Assembly: GCF_026914265.1 (NCBI RefSeq) | Contig: NC_069135.1 | Coordinates: forward strand, 37,956,946-38,020,945 | Reading direction: 5' to 3' | DNA: 64,000 nt | Source: Mya arenaria | Taxonomy: Eukaryota; Mollusca; Bivalvia; Myida; Myidae | Part shown: one piece after another, positions 1-12,500 of the stretch | Numbering within the stretch: the stretch's first letter is position 1 | How the letters are laid out: each line of letters starts with the position of its first letter | Translations under genes and position numbers: made by a program | Notes under the pieces: model-generated | Seen by the model: only the letters and a program-made list of their open reading frames with translations | Told to the model about the DNA's origin: nothing | Database searches by the model: none

Positions 1-1290
1 AGTTGAGGTACAAATATTGGGTTATAATGTTACGTAGGGAATATTTTGTTGATCTTCTGGGTTGTATCACTTAGAGCTGTTTGAGTCAAGTATAATGTTA
101 TATCTTTATGCCAGCAATCAGAAGTGTTGAACTCCCAATGATCAAATGACTTACATAATATTGCTTTTATTTCATAGCTATATATATATAAAGTACTTTT
201 TATATAAAAAAAAATACTCCATTTTTCTTTAAAAAAGCATTTAAATCCGACGAACATATATGCCGTTCCTTGTGCGTATACCTGCAGGGATAAATATGCG
301 GGTACCGAATCAGAAAACACAATGTGTAATATTGATATTCTTTCTTCCATATTAAGTTTAAATCATTATTTTAGACAGAAACTTTAAAGGTGTTTACAAG
401 GTCATTGTAATTATTGTTAGTAAAGTTCACTTATTTCATTTAATGCAAATGATTGATATTATTCGGGTTAACATGATTGTGTTATCTAGGAATTACAATA
501 AAATGCATTCCATTCATTCTAAAATCAATCAATTTTCACAGCCATAACATTTAACTTTGTATTGCACTCAAATACAAAAATGAATTTATCAATGCGATTT
601 TTTTGTTTAATTTTATACGTTTAAAGTATTTGTATGTATTAAGTTGATAAGGGAAATCCTGTTATGTTACCATGGTAATGTTTCTTTCCTCTTGTCGACT
701 TCTAGACTGTATTCTCTCAAAACTGGTTTAAGGGGATGTTTGCAGATACACTGAAACAACCATAAAGCAACATTTTCATATAATGGAAACGTAGGAGCAT
801 TACTGTGAAAAATGTTGGAGAAAAGAGGGAGCAGTTCGATATAAAATGGAGGGAAAAATAGGGTAAATGTAGAGTTTTAATAGTAAAAAAATGTTTTAAT
901 AGGATTGGCCTTTTATATACCTGGTAAATGGCTACTGAACTTTCTCACCCAAATTGAGGACATATAGAGCTTGGTTTTAAGTTTTTGTTGACAGATATCT
1001 TTAAAACGGGGGCGGCGGAGGAGGAACACTCGCGGTGAATTTGACACAAAAATGGGCAGGATATCTACAATTGTTTGTAAAGGACCAAGACATATAGAAG
1101 TCTGACTCCATTAAATCATAGGATTACTGAAATGTTCAAAAGGCATAGAATAACTATAATGTACCTCTATCGTTACCGAAAAATAAGTTAAAAAGTTCAA
1201 AGCATAGTTATATAGTGTAGGAAGGAAAATGATTTTTTAAGATGTGACAGAAACAACTGCAATAGACAGAGATTGCATAATGAGTATAAA
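1..1290. other. No gene recognised
   Basis: AT-rich sequence with only short chance open frames on either strand; none shows a recognisable domain, start context or splice pattern. A short GC-rich patch near 1005-1035 stands out but matches nothing I know. The endonuclease part of the LINE that starts near 1290 is not visible here. Confidence 0.6.
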
Positions 1291-1631
1291 AACACTCGCA
1301 ATAACTGTTACGCCAGACGGAAGGAGCATATAGGCGCGCTCAAGCTATTGAAATCGACGAGATCTCAACTTCAAATCTAAATGAATTCTGGCAAAAGATA
1401 AAACGCTTAGGGCCAAAAAAAAAGATAATTTCATACCAGTCGAAATAGTCGATAACGACGGAAATGTCTGCAAAAATGAACAAACGGTGTTAAATAGGTG
1501 GAAATCAGACTTTGAGAAAATTTATAACTGTGATGATACGGGTTCTTTTGATGGAGAGCATTATAGACAATGTTTAAATCATAATACTTGAACACAGAAA
1601 TTTTGACCCTCTTTACGCACCAAATGTTATT

Positions 1632-2633
1632 TTGAATAAAAATGTTTCTATAGAAGAGATAACAAACATCATTATGAGTGCTAAAAATGAGTCAGACCCG
1701 GGTTATGACAGAATCCCATCCGATGTTCTTAAATTCCCAGCTGTTATTGCCGTTATACAGAAATTGTTTCAGTTAATATTTGATTGTAGTATTATACCAT
1801 CGATTTGGCGCAAAGCTATTATTTGCCCCATACTGAAAGACCCAAGCACCGACAAAAGAGTACCACTTCATTATAGAGGAACTATCCTGTTATCATGCAT
1901 AAACAAACTGTACACATCATTCTTAAATAAGTATGTGTCTTCATTTTTAGAATCTAATGACCTTTTGGCTGATGAACAAAACGGGTTTCGGAAGGGTAGA
2001 TCGTGCGAGGACCACATATTTCCACTTAACAGTATTATTCGCAACAACAGGAACGTACACACTGCTTTCATTGACCTTAAGAAGTGTTTCGATTATGTGG
2101 ACCGGAAGTTGCTTCTATATAAATTGTTGCTTCACAATAGTGATGGGAAAGTATACCAGTCTATAAAGAACATTTATGCAAGCTCATCTGCGTGTGTGCG
2201 TATTAACAACAGTGGACTCGCAAACAACGTCACTAAAGATTGGTTTGAGTGTACTTCCGGTTTAAAACAGGGCTGCACTCTGTCGCCAACCCTCTGGGCA
2301 ATATTCGCAAATGATCTTGTACAGGAGTTAAAAGATGTAGGCCTTGGTGTGAGCATCGGTACAGACAACATCTCGATACTTCTGTATGTGGACGACACCG
2401 TCTTGATATCAGACACTGTGGACAATTTACAGGCTATGCTGAACGTCATTCACACAAGGTGCAATAAATGGCGAGAACTCATCAACACTAACAAATCGAG
2501 GTGTGTACATTTTCGTCAAGGGCGATCGAAACGCAGTGAACACGTGTTCAAAGTTGGTAGTAATGTTATAGAAACCGCGGACCATTACAAATACCTGGAG
2601 GTAAATTTGACGAGAAAAACAACGTTGTGTTGA
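1632..2633 (+). pseudogene. LINE reverse transcriptase domain, partial
   Basis: This 333-codon open stretch carries RT motifs in order: SDPGYDRIPSDVLK near the start, an EQNGFRKGRSCEDH motif at about residues 115-128, AFIDLKKCFDYVDR with the first catalytic Asp, GLKQGCTLSPTLW at about 211-223, and LLYVDDTVL at about 250-258 with the Asp pair. Most LINEs have ADD here; this copy has VDD. The frame opens at a TTG with no ATG, because an upstream stop near 1590 and a frameshift separate it from the linker region. It ends in a frameshift near 2598, right after a KYLEV motif, and the next frame carries on the thumb domain. Confidence 0.85.
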
Positions 2634-3557
2634 ACTGCGATGCATTATCGAAAGGGGCTGGACATGCACTAGGCGGTTAAATTAACAAAATCCTTAGCCA
2701 CAAAGATATTGGTTTTAATACGTATGAGAAACTTTTTAATTGTTGTGTATCTCCTATTCTTGAATATGGTGCAGCAACCTGGGGATACAAGTCTTTCCAA
2801 GGTATTGACAATGTCAGTCATCGTGCTCTAAGATACTTATTCGGAGTACATCGATTTCTGCCACTGTTAGCTTTATACGGAAACTCTTGCTGGGTTCCCA
2901 GTGTGTTTAAACGTAAACTGTCAATATTACGTTTTTGGAACAGACTATTACTAATGGACAATGAAAGGCTAACAAAGAAAGTGTTTAAGTACGATTATAA
3001 TAGATGTAATAATTACTGGTCTAGTGATGTTAAATCTATATTAATCAATCTAAATCTTGAGCAACATTTTTATGTAAGATCTTGTGTTGAGCTCTCAAAT
3101 GTAAATGAACTTATTAGACTTATACAGTGAACAGTGGACAAATGACGTGCAGAATGTGAAAAACCTATGCACTTACAGACAGTTTAAATCCACGTTTAAA
3201 AAGGAAGACTATTTATTACTGAACATACCAAAATATGGACGCCCTCTGTTGTGCCAATTCCGTTTCGGAATTTTACCAATACGAATCGAAACTGGACGCT
3301 TTGTTGGTGAACCCCCCGAAAATAGACTATGTAGACTTTGCAACAGTAACTAAGTTGAAAGTGAAATTTATTTCCTTTTACAATGCGATACAGATACAAA
3401 CATTAGAAATAGTTTACTTAGTACCACTGATGTGTTAAACGATGTTAGCCTACCATTATCTGATAAATTATGTTCACTTATGCATTCACATCCCAGAAAG
3501 ATTGCCAAATTTGTAACTAAGGCGTATCCACTAAGAAGAAGTTTGTTGTTTTCTTAA
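2600..3557 (+). pseudogene. LINE ORF2 C-terminal region, broken
   Basis: Reading from about 2598 in the next frame gives the usual post-RT LINE sequence, with CCVSPILEYGAATWGYKSF and FGVHRFLPLLALYG motifs, then WNRLLLMDNERLTKKVF. An in-frame stop lies near 2679 and further frame changes near 3125 and 3350. The last part contains IETGRFVGEPPENRLCRLC and then a run ending in RRSLLFS and a stop at 3555-3557. Several LINE groups without RNase H end in a similar Cys motif. The pieces are collinear and in one orientation, so this is the same insertion as the RT domain. Confidence 0.75.
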
Positions 3558-3815
3558 AACCAAATTATTTGCATATTTCTCGCTAACAACATATATTACC
3601 ATGTTTATTTAATGTGTATTATCTGCCATTATTGTTTTGTAATAATGTGTATGAATTGACCTTGCTATAATTATTACCATTTATGTTGTAAGGTGACTTA
3701 TAGGTCCACTGGGCCGGGTGTAAAATACTTTTTCTATATTGCATGATATTATGTATATTGTCCATTACACATGTCACTATAATAAACCATTTTCTTATCT
3801 TTTCGTATCTATACT

Positions 3816-5640
3816 ACTGACTGAGTCTTTTCAGATTTCATTTAATAGTAAGGCTTCTTTTAGGATTTCATAATATTGCAAAACGGACTATTAGTTAAAT
3901 ATTGATGATGAATTGATGATAATTATTATTGGATGTATTTATATATTGTTAACCATATGCTGAATAGTACAAGTTGTAAAGGTATAATATGTTCTTTATT
4001 GCTGTAAAAAGTTAGGTTTCTCAATGTGGCAAAAAACTTCAGTCTAATACAAATCAAAGTCAAAACGCTCAAAGGATTATCGACGAGAATAAATTTAATA
4101 AAATGAAATTAAAGTCCGCCAGATTTCTTGACTTAATTTCGTTTTGAATATCACAGTAAATGCAAGGGCATTTGCTTAGTACGAGCGTATGTTCAGAGTA
4201 CTTTTATGGTCAGTGAGATGTTTCAAAAATCTCTGATTATGCTGTAAAATAAAATAAAAATTAAGGTGATAAACTTGCGTAAGTCTTACCTATTTTTTGG
4301 TCTATCCGTAGTTATATCCCAATTAGTGAAAATATATTTGTTTGAAACTGTTGTTTTATCAGAATTTGGTCAAACATGACTTTGATACATCAATTCGGAC
4401 CAAACAATGAACCATGAGCCTGTCTTTTTCAGCATCGACGTCATAAGGTAAAATTCTGTATTCACTTGTATTTTGACTTGAATCAAATAATACTTAATTG
4501 AGTCATTGTTCATTTCGATGTACAACCAAGAAAAAACACTAATAACGCAATATTTATAGCTACCGGTGCCAGATACACGTTTTACTGCGTAATTATTTAT
4601 TCAATTAATATTGAATGCATAAGACGATGGACAATGACTTCCATCATAGTCAAAATACATTTATTGTAAAAAAAAATGATTAAATTTCCAAAAACCGAGC
4701 CAGTGTTTATAACGGAAGCCGAAACTTTGATTGTTTTTTTGGAACCAATGCTCAACCGATCGATATTCAGTATAAAACATCACTCATCGGTTACTTCCCT
4801 TTACAAATACACTTAAACTAGTGATGAACAAGTATAATTGATTATTTCTTCAGCCTTAAAAAATCAAGAAAAAATCTTGCTAGCAATTAAAATATAGGAG
4901 CGGGCGCACAAAAAAAGATTTATTTATTTTACTTTTCAAAAATATAGGAGCTGTAAATCCGAGGAACGAAAGATCAATTTGGTGTAGTCTAGTCATGTTG
5001 GGTGTTTTCCCTTGCTCTTTACATTTCTCGGCGTCACGGAAAATGACCATTGCCGAATAGCAAATGACATTCAATTGATTGATCATAGAAAAACAGACGA
5101 ATACAGTGCTACAGAGTCAAAGAGTTTATGAATTATTTATGACTTAATTATCAATTCTACGTCAAGTCGGCATGCAAAAAACAACAGCACAGTAAGATTT
5201 TAGTGAAACTAATTTTAATACAAATAACGTACTTGACACTAGTTTTAAAAGCAAAATACGACGCATGTCAGCCAAATAAACGTCACATGATGTCAAACGT
5301 GACGTTAGGTGAATCATGAAAACTAGTAAAGCAAATTGTATAATCATTCAATTGTACAAACCAATCGTATGATAATATACAGAAACATACATAAACAAAC
5401 AAGGGTTGATAAAAAGACTAGTATACTAGTTAAAAATGAGAAAAACATACACAAAGGTATACAGTTAGCGCAATATATTACACGTAGCGACTGTTTGTTG
5501 ACATTTTGTCTTTTGCTTGATTTCCGTTAATAAAATAAATTTCAAGCGAAAATATGGGAAATTGCTTTAAAAAAAGAACAATAAATAAGGCAATGTAACG
5601 ATGACGTTTCCGTCGCTATTTCGTCATATACTCAGTTCCA
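3816..5640. other. No gene recognised
   Basis: AT-rich intergenic sequence. The small open frames at 4880-5086, 5162-5347 and 5336-5530 have no domain, no conserved partner elsewhere in the window and no clear start context. I see no tandem array or long inverted repeat. Confidence 0.55.
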
Positions 5641-5661
5641 ACAGCGGTGAAATATGGCGAC

Positions 5662-5713
5662 ATGGAAGAGGAGTTGAAGAAGTGTGAAGAAATGGTTGGC
5701 GACCTTGACATAG
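5662..5713 (+). other. Possible isolated 5' coding exon (very tentative)
   Basis: An ATG in a reasonable context (GACATGG) opens 17 codons reading MEEELKKCEEMVGDLDI and is followed at once by a GT that could be a splice donor (ATAG|GTGTGG). The upstream 60 bases hold TGACGTTT and CGTCA elements like CRE/ATF sites. No matching acceptor exon was found downstream before the satellite begins, and I do not recognise the peptide. It may be chance. Confidence 0.15.
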
Positions 5714-5949
5714 GTGTGGAATTTTTACATCTTTAATATTGAATATAATATTATAATAATGTATATATTTTATAGTCCATTTGAATTACTTTATGCATGT
5801 TAATAAAACGCCAATGATAAAATAATAAAAATAAAATAATCCATAAAAATATCATTTCCGCAGAGTTTGTCACTGCCCCGGGACCCTTAACATGGTATCT
5901 GAATAAACAACAACAAGCCATGCGGAGTCTTAGGATCGAGTGATATATA

Positions 5950-6034
5950 CATCAGCAGCCGCACTTTCTCTCTGATTGTCGGCGGATACAAAAACATACT
6001 TCTTGTAATCAAATACTTTAATACTTTAAACTAA
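5950..6034 (+). pseudogene. B-box/NHL gene copy A: C-terminal scrap
   Basis: The 26 codons from 5954 to the stop at 6032-6034 read SSRTFSLIVGGYKNILLVIK followed by six more residues. The same stretch ends copy B (18789-18857) and copy C (56457-56526), where it reads SSSTSSLIVGG and SSRTSSLIVGG. The following 70 bases also match the 3' untranslated sequence of those copies (TTCCTTATTGTTGGGCAG near 6070 versus TTCTTATTGTTGCAAAG near 18900). Upstream exons and the rest of the propeller are missing, so this is the remnant of a third gene copy. It is followed by the same 44-bp satellite as the other two. Confidence 0.75.
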
Positions 6035-6560
6035 CACGTTCTGCCTTCGTTTCAACTATCCAACAGATCTTCCTTATTGTTGGGCAGTTTGGTTACATAA
6101 GTATGCTTAGACTGGATGCAAAAGTTAATGTGATATAGTTGAAAAGTATCGCATAAATAGACTTTGTTAAAGGAATTTCATTTAATATGAAATAAGACAC
6201 TCTATACATTAAGCGATCAATTTATGAAGAGGCAATGATCCAATTTATATAGTGGACTAATTGACGGCTTTGTTAACGTTCAGCATACCTGTCGTAATGA
6301 CAGATTATTATACAGAAGCCTGGTATGGTTTTAATTTGTCTCCTATTTGTAAAACCTTAAACAAAAGAACCGATTAAGCGATTATACAAACAAACAGTTG
6401 ATTCTTTATCACGACTAGATCTTGTGCTCAATAATATGTTGGCGCTTAATATTTACAGAAAACAAGCAGGTTGATTTGATTTGATTCAGTTTAAGTATTA
6501 CGTGCATTTACCGAATTGATTCAAATACATCATCACATCACAATATAACAGTCTTTGTAA
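6035..6560. other. 3' flank of copy A
   Basis: This holds the decayed 3' untranslated sequence of copy A (to about 6110) and then AT-rich DNA with no recognisable gene. It leads straight into the 44-bp array, as the 3' flanks of copies B and C lead into theirs. Confidence 0.5.
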
Positions 6561-6562
6561 GA

Positions 6563-9500
6563 TTATGACTTTCATCCAACGTATAGCACCGGCAGTCTCA
6601 GTTTGGTAATGACTTTCATCTCATGTATAACATCGGCAGTCTCAGTCGGATGATGTGTTTCATCTCATGTATAACATCGGCAGCCTCAGTTGGATGATGT
6701 GTTTCATCTCATCTATGACATCGGCAGCCTCAGTTGGATGATGTGTTTCATCTCATGTATAACATCGGCAGCCTCAGTTGGATGATGTGTTTCATCTCAT
6801 GTATAACATCGGCAGTCTCAGTCGGATGATGTGTTTCATCTCATCTATGACATCGGCAGCCTCAGTTGGATTATGGCTTTCATCTCATGTATAACATCGG
6901 CAGTCTCAGTCGGATGATGACTTCCATCTCATGTATAACATCGGCAGCCTCAGTCGGATGATGACTTTCATCGCATGTATGACATCGGCAGTCTCAGTTG
7001 GATGATGACTTTCATCTCATGTATAACATCGGCAGTCTCAGTCGGATGATGACTTTCTTCTCATGTATAACATCGGCAGTCTCAGTCGGATGATGACTTT
7101 CATCGCATGTATAACATCGGCAGTCTCAGTCGGATGATGACTTTCATCCAACGTATAGCACCGGTAATCTCAGTTTGGTAATGACTTTCATCTCATGTAT
7201 AACATCGGCAGTCTCAGTCGGATGATGACTTTCATCTCATGTATAACATCGGCAGTCTCAGTCGGATGATGACTTTCATCTCATGTTAAACATCGGCAGT
7301 CTCAGTCGGATGATGCCTTTCATCTCATGTATAACATCGGCAGTCTCAGTCGGATGATGACTTTCATTTCATGTATAACATCGGCAGTCTCAGTCGGATG
7401 ATGACTTTCATCGCATGTATAACATCGGCAGCCTCAGTCGGATGATGACTTTCATTTCATGTATAACATCGGCAGTCTCAGTCGGATGATGACTTTCATC
7501 GCATGTATAACATCGGCGGTCTCAGTTGGATTATGGCTTTCATCTCATCTATAACATCGGCAGTCTCAGTCGGATGATGCCTTTCATCTCATGTATAACA
7601 TCGGCGGTCTCAGTTGGATTATGGCTTTCATCTCATCTATAACATCGGCAGTCTCAGTCGGATGATGCCTTTCATCTCATGTATAGCATCGGCAGTCTCA
7701 GTCGGAAGATGACTTTCACCTCATGTATAACATCGGCAGTCTCAGTCGGATGATCACTTTCATCCAACGTATAGCACCGGCAGTCTCAGTTTGGGAATGA
7801 CTTTCATCTCATGTATATCATCGGCAGTCTCAGTCGGATGATGACTTTCTTCTCATGTATAACATCGGCAGCCTCAGTTGGATGATGACTTTCATCTCAT
7901 GTATAACATCGGCAGTCTCAGTCGGATGATGACTTTCATCTCATGTATAACATCGGCAGCCTCAGTCGGATGATGACTTTCATCTCATGTATAACATCGG
8001 CAGTCTCAGTTGGATTATGGATTTCATCTCATGTATAACATCGGTAGTCTCAGTCGAATGATGACTTTCATCGCATGTATAACATCGGCAGCCTCAGTTG
8101 AATGATGACTTTCATCTTATGTATAACATCGGCAGTCTCAGTCGGATGATGACTTTCATATCATGTATAACATCGGCAATCTCAGTCGGATGATGACTTT
8201 CATCTCATGTATAACATCGGCAGCCTCAGTTGGATTATGGCTTTCATCTAATGTATAACATCGGCAGTCTCAGTCGGATGATGACTTTCAACTCATGTAT
8301 AACATCGGCAGTCTCAGTCGGATGATGACTTTCATCGCATGTATAACATCGGCAGTCTCAGTTGGATTATGCCTTTCATCTCATGTATAACATCGGCAGC
8401 CTCAGTTGGATTATGGCTTTCATATCATGTATAACATCGGCAGTCTCAATCGGGTGATGACTTTCATCTCATGTATAACATCGGCAGCCTCAGTTGGATG
8501 ATGACTTTCATATCATGTATGACATCGGCAGTCTCAATCGGATGATGACTTTCATTTCATGTATAACATCGGCAGTCATAATCGGATTATGGCTTTCAAC
8601 TCATGTATAACATCGGCAGCCTCAGTTGAATTATGGCTTTCATCTCATCTATTACATCGGCAGTCTCAGTCGGATGATGACTTTCATTTCATGTATAACA
8701 TCGGCAGTCTCAGTCGGATGATGACTTTCATCGCATGTATAACATCGGCAGTCTCAGTTGGATTATGGCTTTCATCTCATCTATAACATCGGCAGTCTCA
8801 GTCGGATGATGCCTTTCATCTCATGTATAACATCGGCAGCCTCAGTTGAATAATGGCTTTCATCTCATCTATAACATCGGCAGTCTCAGTCGGATGATGA
8901 CTTTCATCTCATGTATAACATCGGCAGTCTCAGTTGGATTATGGCTTTCAACTCATGTATAACATCGGCAGTCTCAGTTGGATGATGACTTTCAACTCAT
9001 GTGTAACATCGGCAGCCTCAGTTGAATTATGGCTTTCATCTCATCTATAACATCGGCAGTCTCAGTCGGATGATGACTTTCATTTCATGTATAACATCGG
9101 CAGTCTCAGTCGGATGATGACTTTCATCGTATGTATAACATCGGCAGCCTCAGTTGGATTATGGCTTTCATCTCATGTATAACATCGGCAGCCTCAGTTG
9201 GATTATGGCTTTCAACTCATGTATAACATCGGCAGCCTCAGTTGGATTATGGCTTTCAACTCATGTATAACATCGGCAGCCTCAGTTGGATTATGGCTTT
9301 CAACTCATGTATAACATCGGCAGCCTCAGTTGGATTATGTCTTTCAACTCATGTATAACATCGGCAGCCTCAGTTGGATTATGGCTTTCATATCATGTAT
9401 AACATCGGCAGTCTCAATCGGATGATGACTTTCAACTCATGTATAACATCGACAGTCTCAGTTGGATTATGGCTTTCATCTCATGTATAACATCGGCAGC

Positions 9501-12500
9501 CTCAGTTGGATTATAACTTTCAACTCATGTATAACATCGGCAGCCTCAGTTGGATTGGCTTTCAACTCATGTATAACATCGGCAGCCTCAGTTGGATTAT
9601 GGCTTTCATCTCATGTATAACATCGGCAGCCTCAGTTGGATTATAACTTTCATCTCATGTATAACATCGGCAGCCTCAGTTGGATTATGGCTTTCAACTC
9701 ATGTATAACATCGGCAGTCTCAGTCGGATGATGACTTTCATCTCATGTATAACATCGGCAGTCTCAATCGGATGATGACTTTCATATCAAGTATAACATC
9801 GGCAGCCTCAGTTGAATTATGACTTTCATATCATGTATAACATCGGCAGCCTCAGTTGAATTATGGCTTTCATATCATCTATAACATCGGCAGCCTCAGT
9901 TGAATTATGGCTTTCAACTCATCTATAACATCGGCAGCCTCAGTTGGATTATGACTTTCATCTCATGTATAACATCGGCAGTCTCAATCGGATGATGACT
10001 TTCATATCATGTATTACATCGGCAGTCTCAATCGGATGATGACTTTCATATCATGTATAACATCGGCAGCCTCAGTGAAATTATGACTTTCATATCATGT
10101 ATAACATCGGCAGCCTCAGTTGGATTATGGCTTTCATCTCATGTATAACATCGGCAGTCTCAGTCGGATGATGACTTTCATCTCATGTATAACATCGGCA
10201 GTCTCAATCGGATGATGACTTTCATCTCATGTATAACATCGGCAGTTTCAGTTGGATTAAGACTTTCATCTCATCTATAACATTGGCAGCCTCAGTTGGA
10301 TTATGGCTTTCAACTCATGTATAACATCGGCAGTCTCAGTCGGATGATGACTTTCATCTCATGTATAACATCGGCAGCCTCAGTTGGATTATGGCTTTCA
10401 TCTCATGTATAACATCGGCAGTCTCAGTCGGATTATGACTTTCATCTCATGTATAACATCGGCAGCCTCAGTTGGATTATGGCTTTCATCTCATGTATAA
10501 CATCGGCAGTCTCAGTTGGATTATGACTTTCATATCATGTATAACATCGGCAGTCTCAATCGGATGATGACTTTCACCTCATGTATAACATCGGCAGCCT
10601 CAGTTGGATTATGGCTTTCATCTCATCTATAACATCGGCAGTCTCAGTCGGATGATGACTTTCAACTCGTGTGTAACATCGGCAGCCTCAGTTGGATCAT
10701 GGCTTTCATATCATGTATAACATCGGCAGCCTCAGTCGGTTGATGACTTTCATGTCATGTGTAACATCGGCAGCCTCAATTGGATTATGGCTTTCATATC
10801 ATGTATAACATCGGCAGTCTCAGTCGGATGATGACTTTCAACTCATGTATAACATCGGCAGCCTCAGTCGGATGATGACTTTCATCTCATGTATAACATC
10901 GGCAGTCTCAGTCGGATGATGACTTTCATCTCATGTATAACATCGGCAATCTCAGTCTGATGATGACTTTCATCTCATGTATAACATCGGCAGCCTCAGT
11001 CGGATAATGACTTTCATCTCATGTATTACATCGGCAGTCTCAGTTGGTTTATGGCTTTCAACTCATGTATAACATCGGCAGCCTCAGTTGGATTATGGCT
11101 TTCAACTCATGTATAAGATCGGCAGCCTCAGTTGGATTATGGCTTTCATCTCATCTATAACATCGGCAGTCTCAGTTGGATGATGACTTTCATCTCATGT
11201 ATAACATCGGCAGTCTCAGTCGGATGATGACTTTCATCTCATGTATAACATCGGCAGTCTCAGTCGGATTATGGCTTTCATCTCATGTATAACATCGGCA
11301 GCCTCAGTTGGATTATGGCTTTCATCTCATCTATAACATCGGCAGTCTCAGTTGGATTATGGATTTCAACTCATGTATAACATCGGCAGCCTCCGTTGGA
11401 TTATGGCTTTCATCTCATCTATAACATCGGCAGTCTCAGTTGGATGATGGCTTTCAACTCATGTATAACATCGGCAGTCTCAGTTGGATTATGGCTTTCA
11501 ACTCATGTATAACATCGGCAGTCTCAGTTGGATTATGGCTTTCATCTCATCTATAACATCGGCAGTCTCAGTTTGATTATGGCTTTCATCTCATGTATAA
11601 CATCGGCAGTCTCAGTTGGATGATGGCTTTCAACTCATGTATAACATCGGCAGTCTCAGTTGGATTATGGCTTTCATCTCATGTATAACATCGGCAGTCT
11701 CAGTTGGATGATGGCTTTCATCTCATCTATAACATCGTCAGTCTCAGTTGGATGATGGCTTTCAACTCATGTATAACATCGGCAGTCTCAGTTGGATTAT
11801 GGCTTTCATATCATGTATAACATCGGCAGTCTCAGTTGGATTATGGCTTTCATCTCATGTATAACATCGGCAGCCTCAGTTGGATTATGGCTTTCATCTC
11901 ATGTATAACATCGGCAGTCTCAGTTGGATTATGGCTTTCATCTCATGTATAACATCGGCAGCCTCAGTTGGATTATGGCTTTCATCTCATGTATAACATC
12001 GGCAGTCTCAGTTGGATTATGGCTTTCAATTCATGTATAACATCGGCAGTCTCAGTTGGATGATGACTTTCATCTCATGTATAACATCGGCAGTCTCAGT
12101 CGGATGATGACTTTCATCTCATGTATAACATCGGCAGTCTCAGTTGGATTATGGCTTTCAACTCATGTATAACATCGGCAGTCTCAGTTGGATTATGGCT
12201 TTCATCTCATGTATAACATCGGCAGTCTCAGTTGGATTATGGCTTTCATATCATGTATAACATCGGCAACCTCAGTTGGATTATGGCTTTCAACTCATGT
12301 ATAACATCGGCAGTCTCGATCGGATGATGACTTTCATCTCATGTATAACATCGGCAGCCTCAGTTGGATTATGGCTTTCATCATATCTATGACATCGGCA
12401 GTCTCAGTTGGATTATGACTTTCATATCATGTATAACATCGGCAGCCTCAGTTGGATTATGGCTTTCATCTCATGTATAACATCGGCAGTCTCAGTTGGA

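Larger units (their letters stand above)
1291..3815 (+). mobile_element. 5'-truncated, decayed LINE (non-LTR retrotransposon)
   Basis: Translating in shifting frames gives a continuous LINE ORF2: a linker region (about 1345-1590, with a WKSDFEKIYN motif), the reverse transcriptase (1632-2600), the thumb and C-terminal region (2600-3350) and a Cys-containing C-terminus ending at a stop at 3555-3557. A 3' untranslated stretch follows to about 3815, with AATAAA-like sequence and a TATCTT-rich end. No apurinic endonuclease domain lies upstream, so the copy is 5' truncated, as is usual for LINEs. At least four frame breaks or stops mark it as dead. The clade is unresolved (Jockey/CR1/I-like group, no RNase H seen). 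The 5' limit is approximate. Confidence 0.85.

Noticed and set aside
8559-8786. 75-codon frame in the 44-bp array
   Set aside because: A chance frame in satellite DNA; 44 is not a multiple of 3, so the frame rotates.
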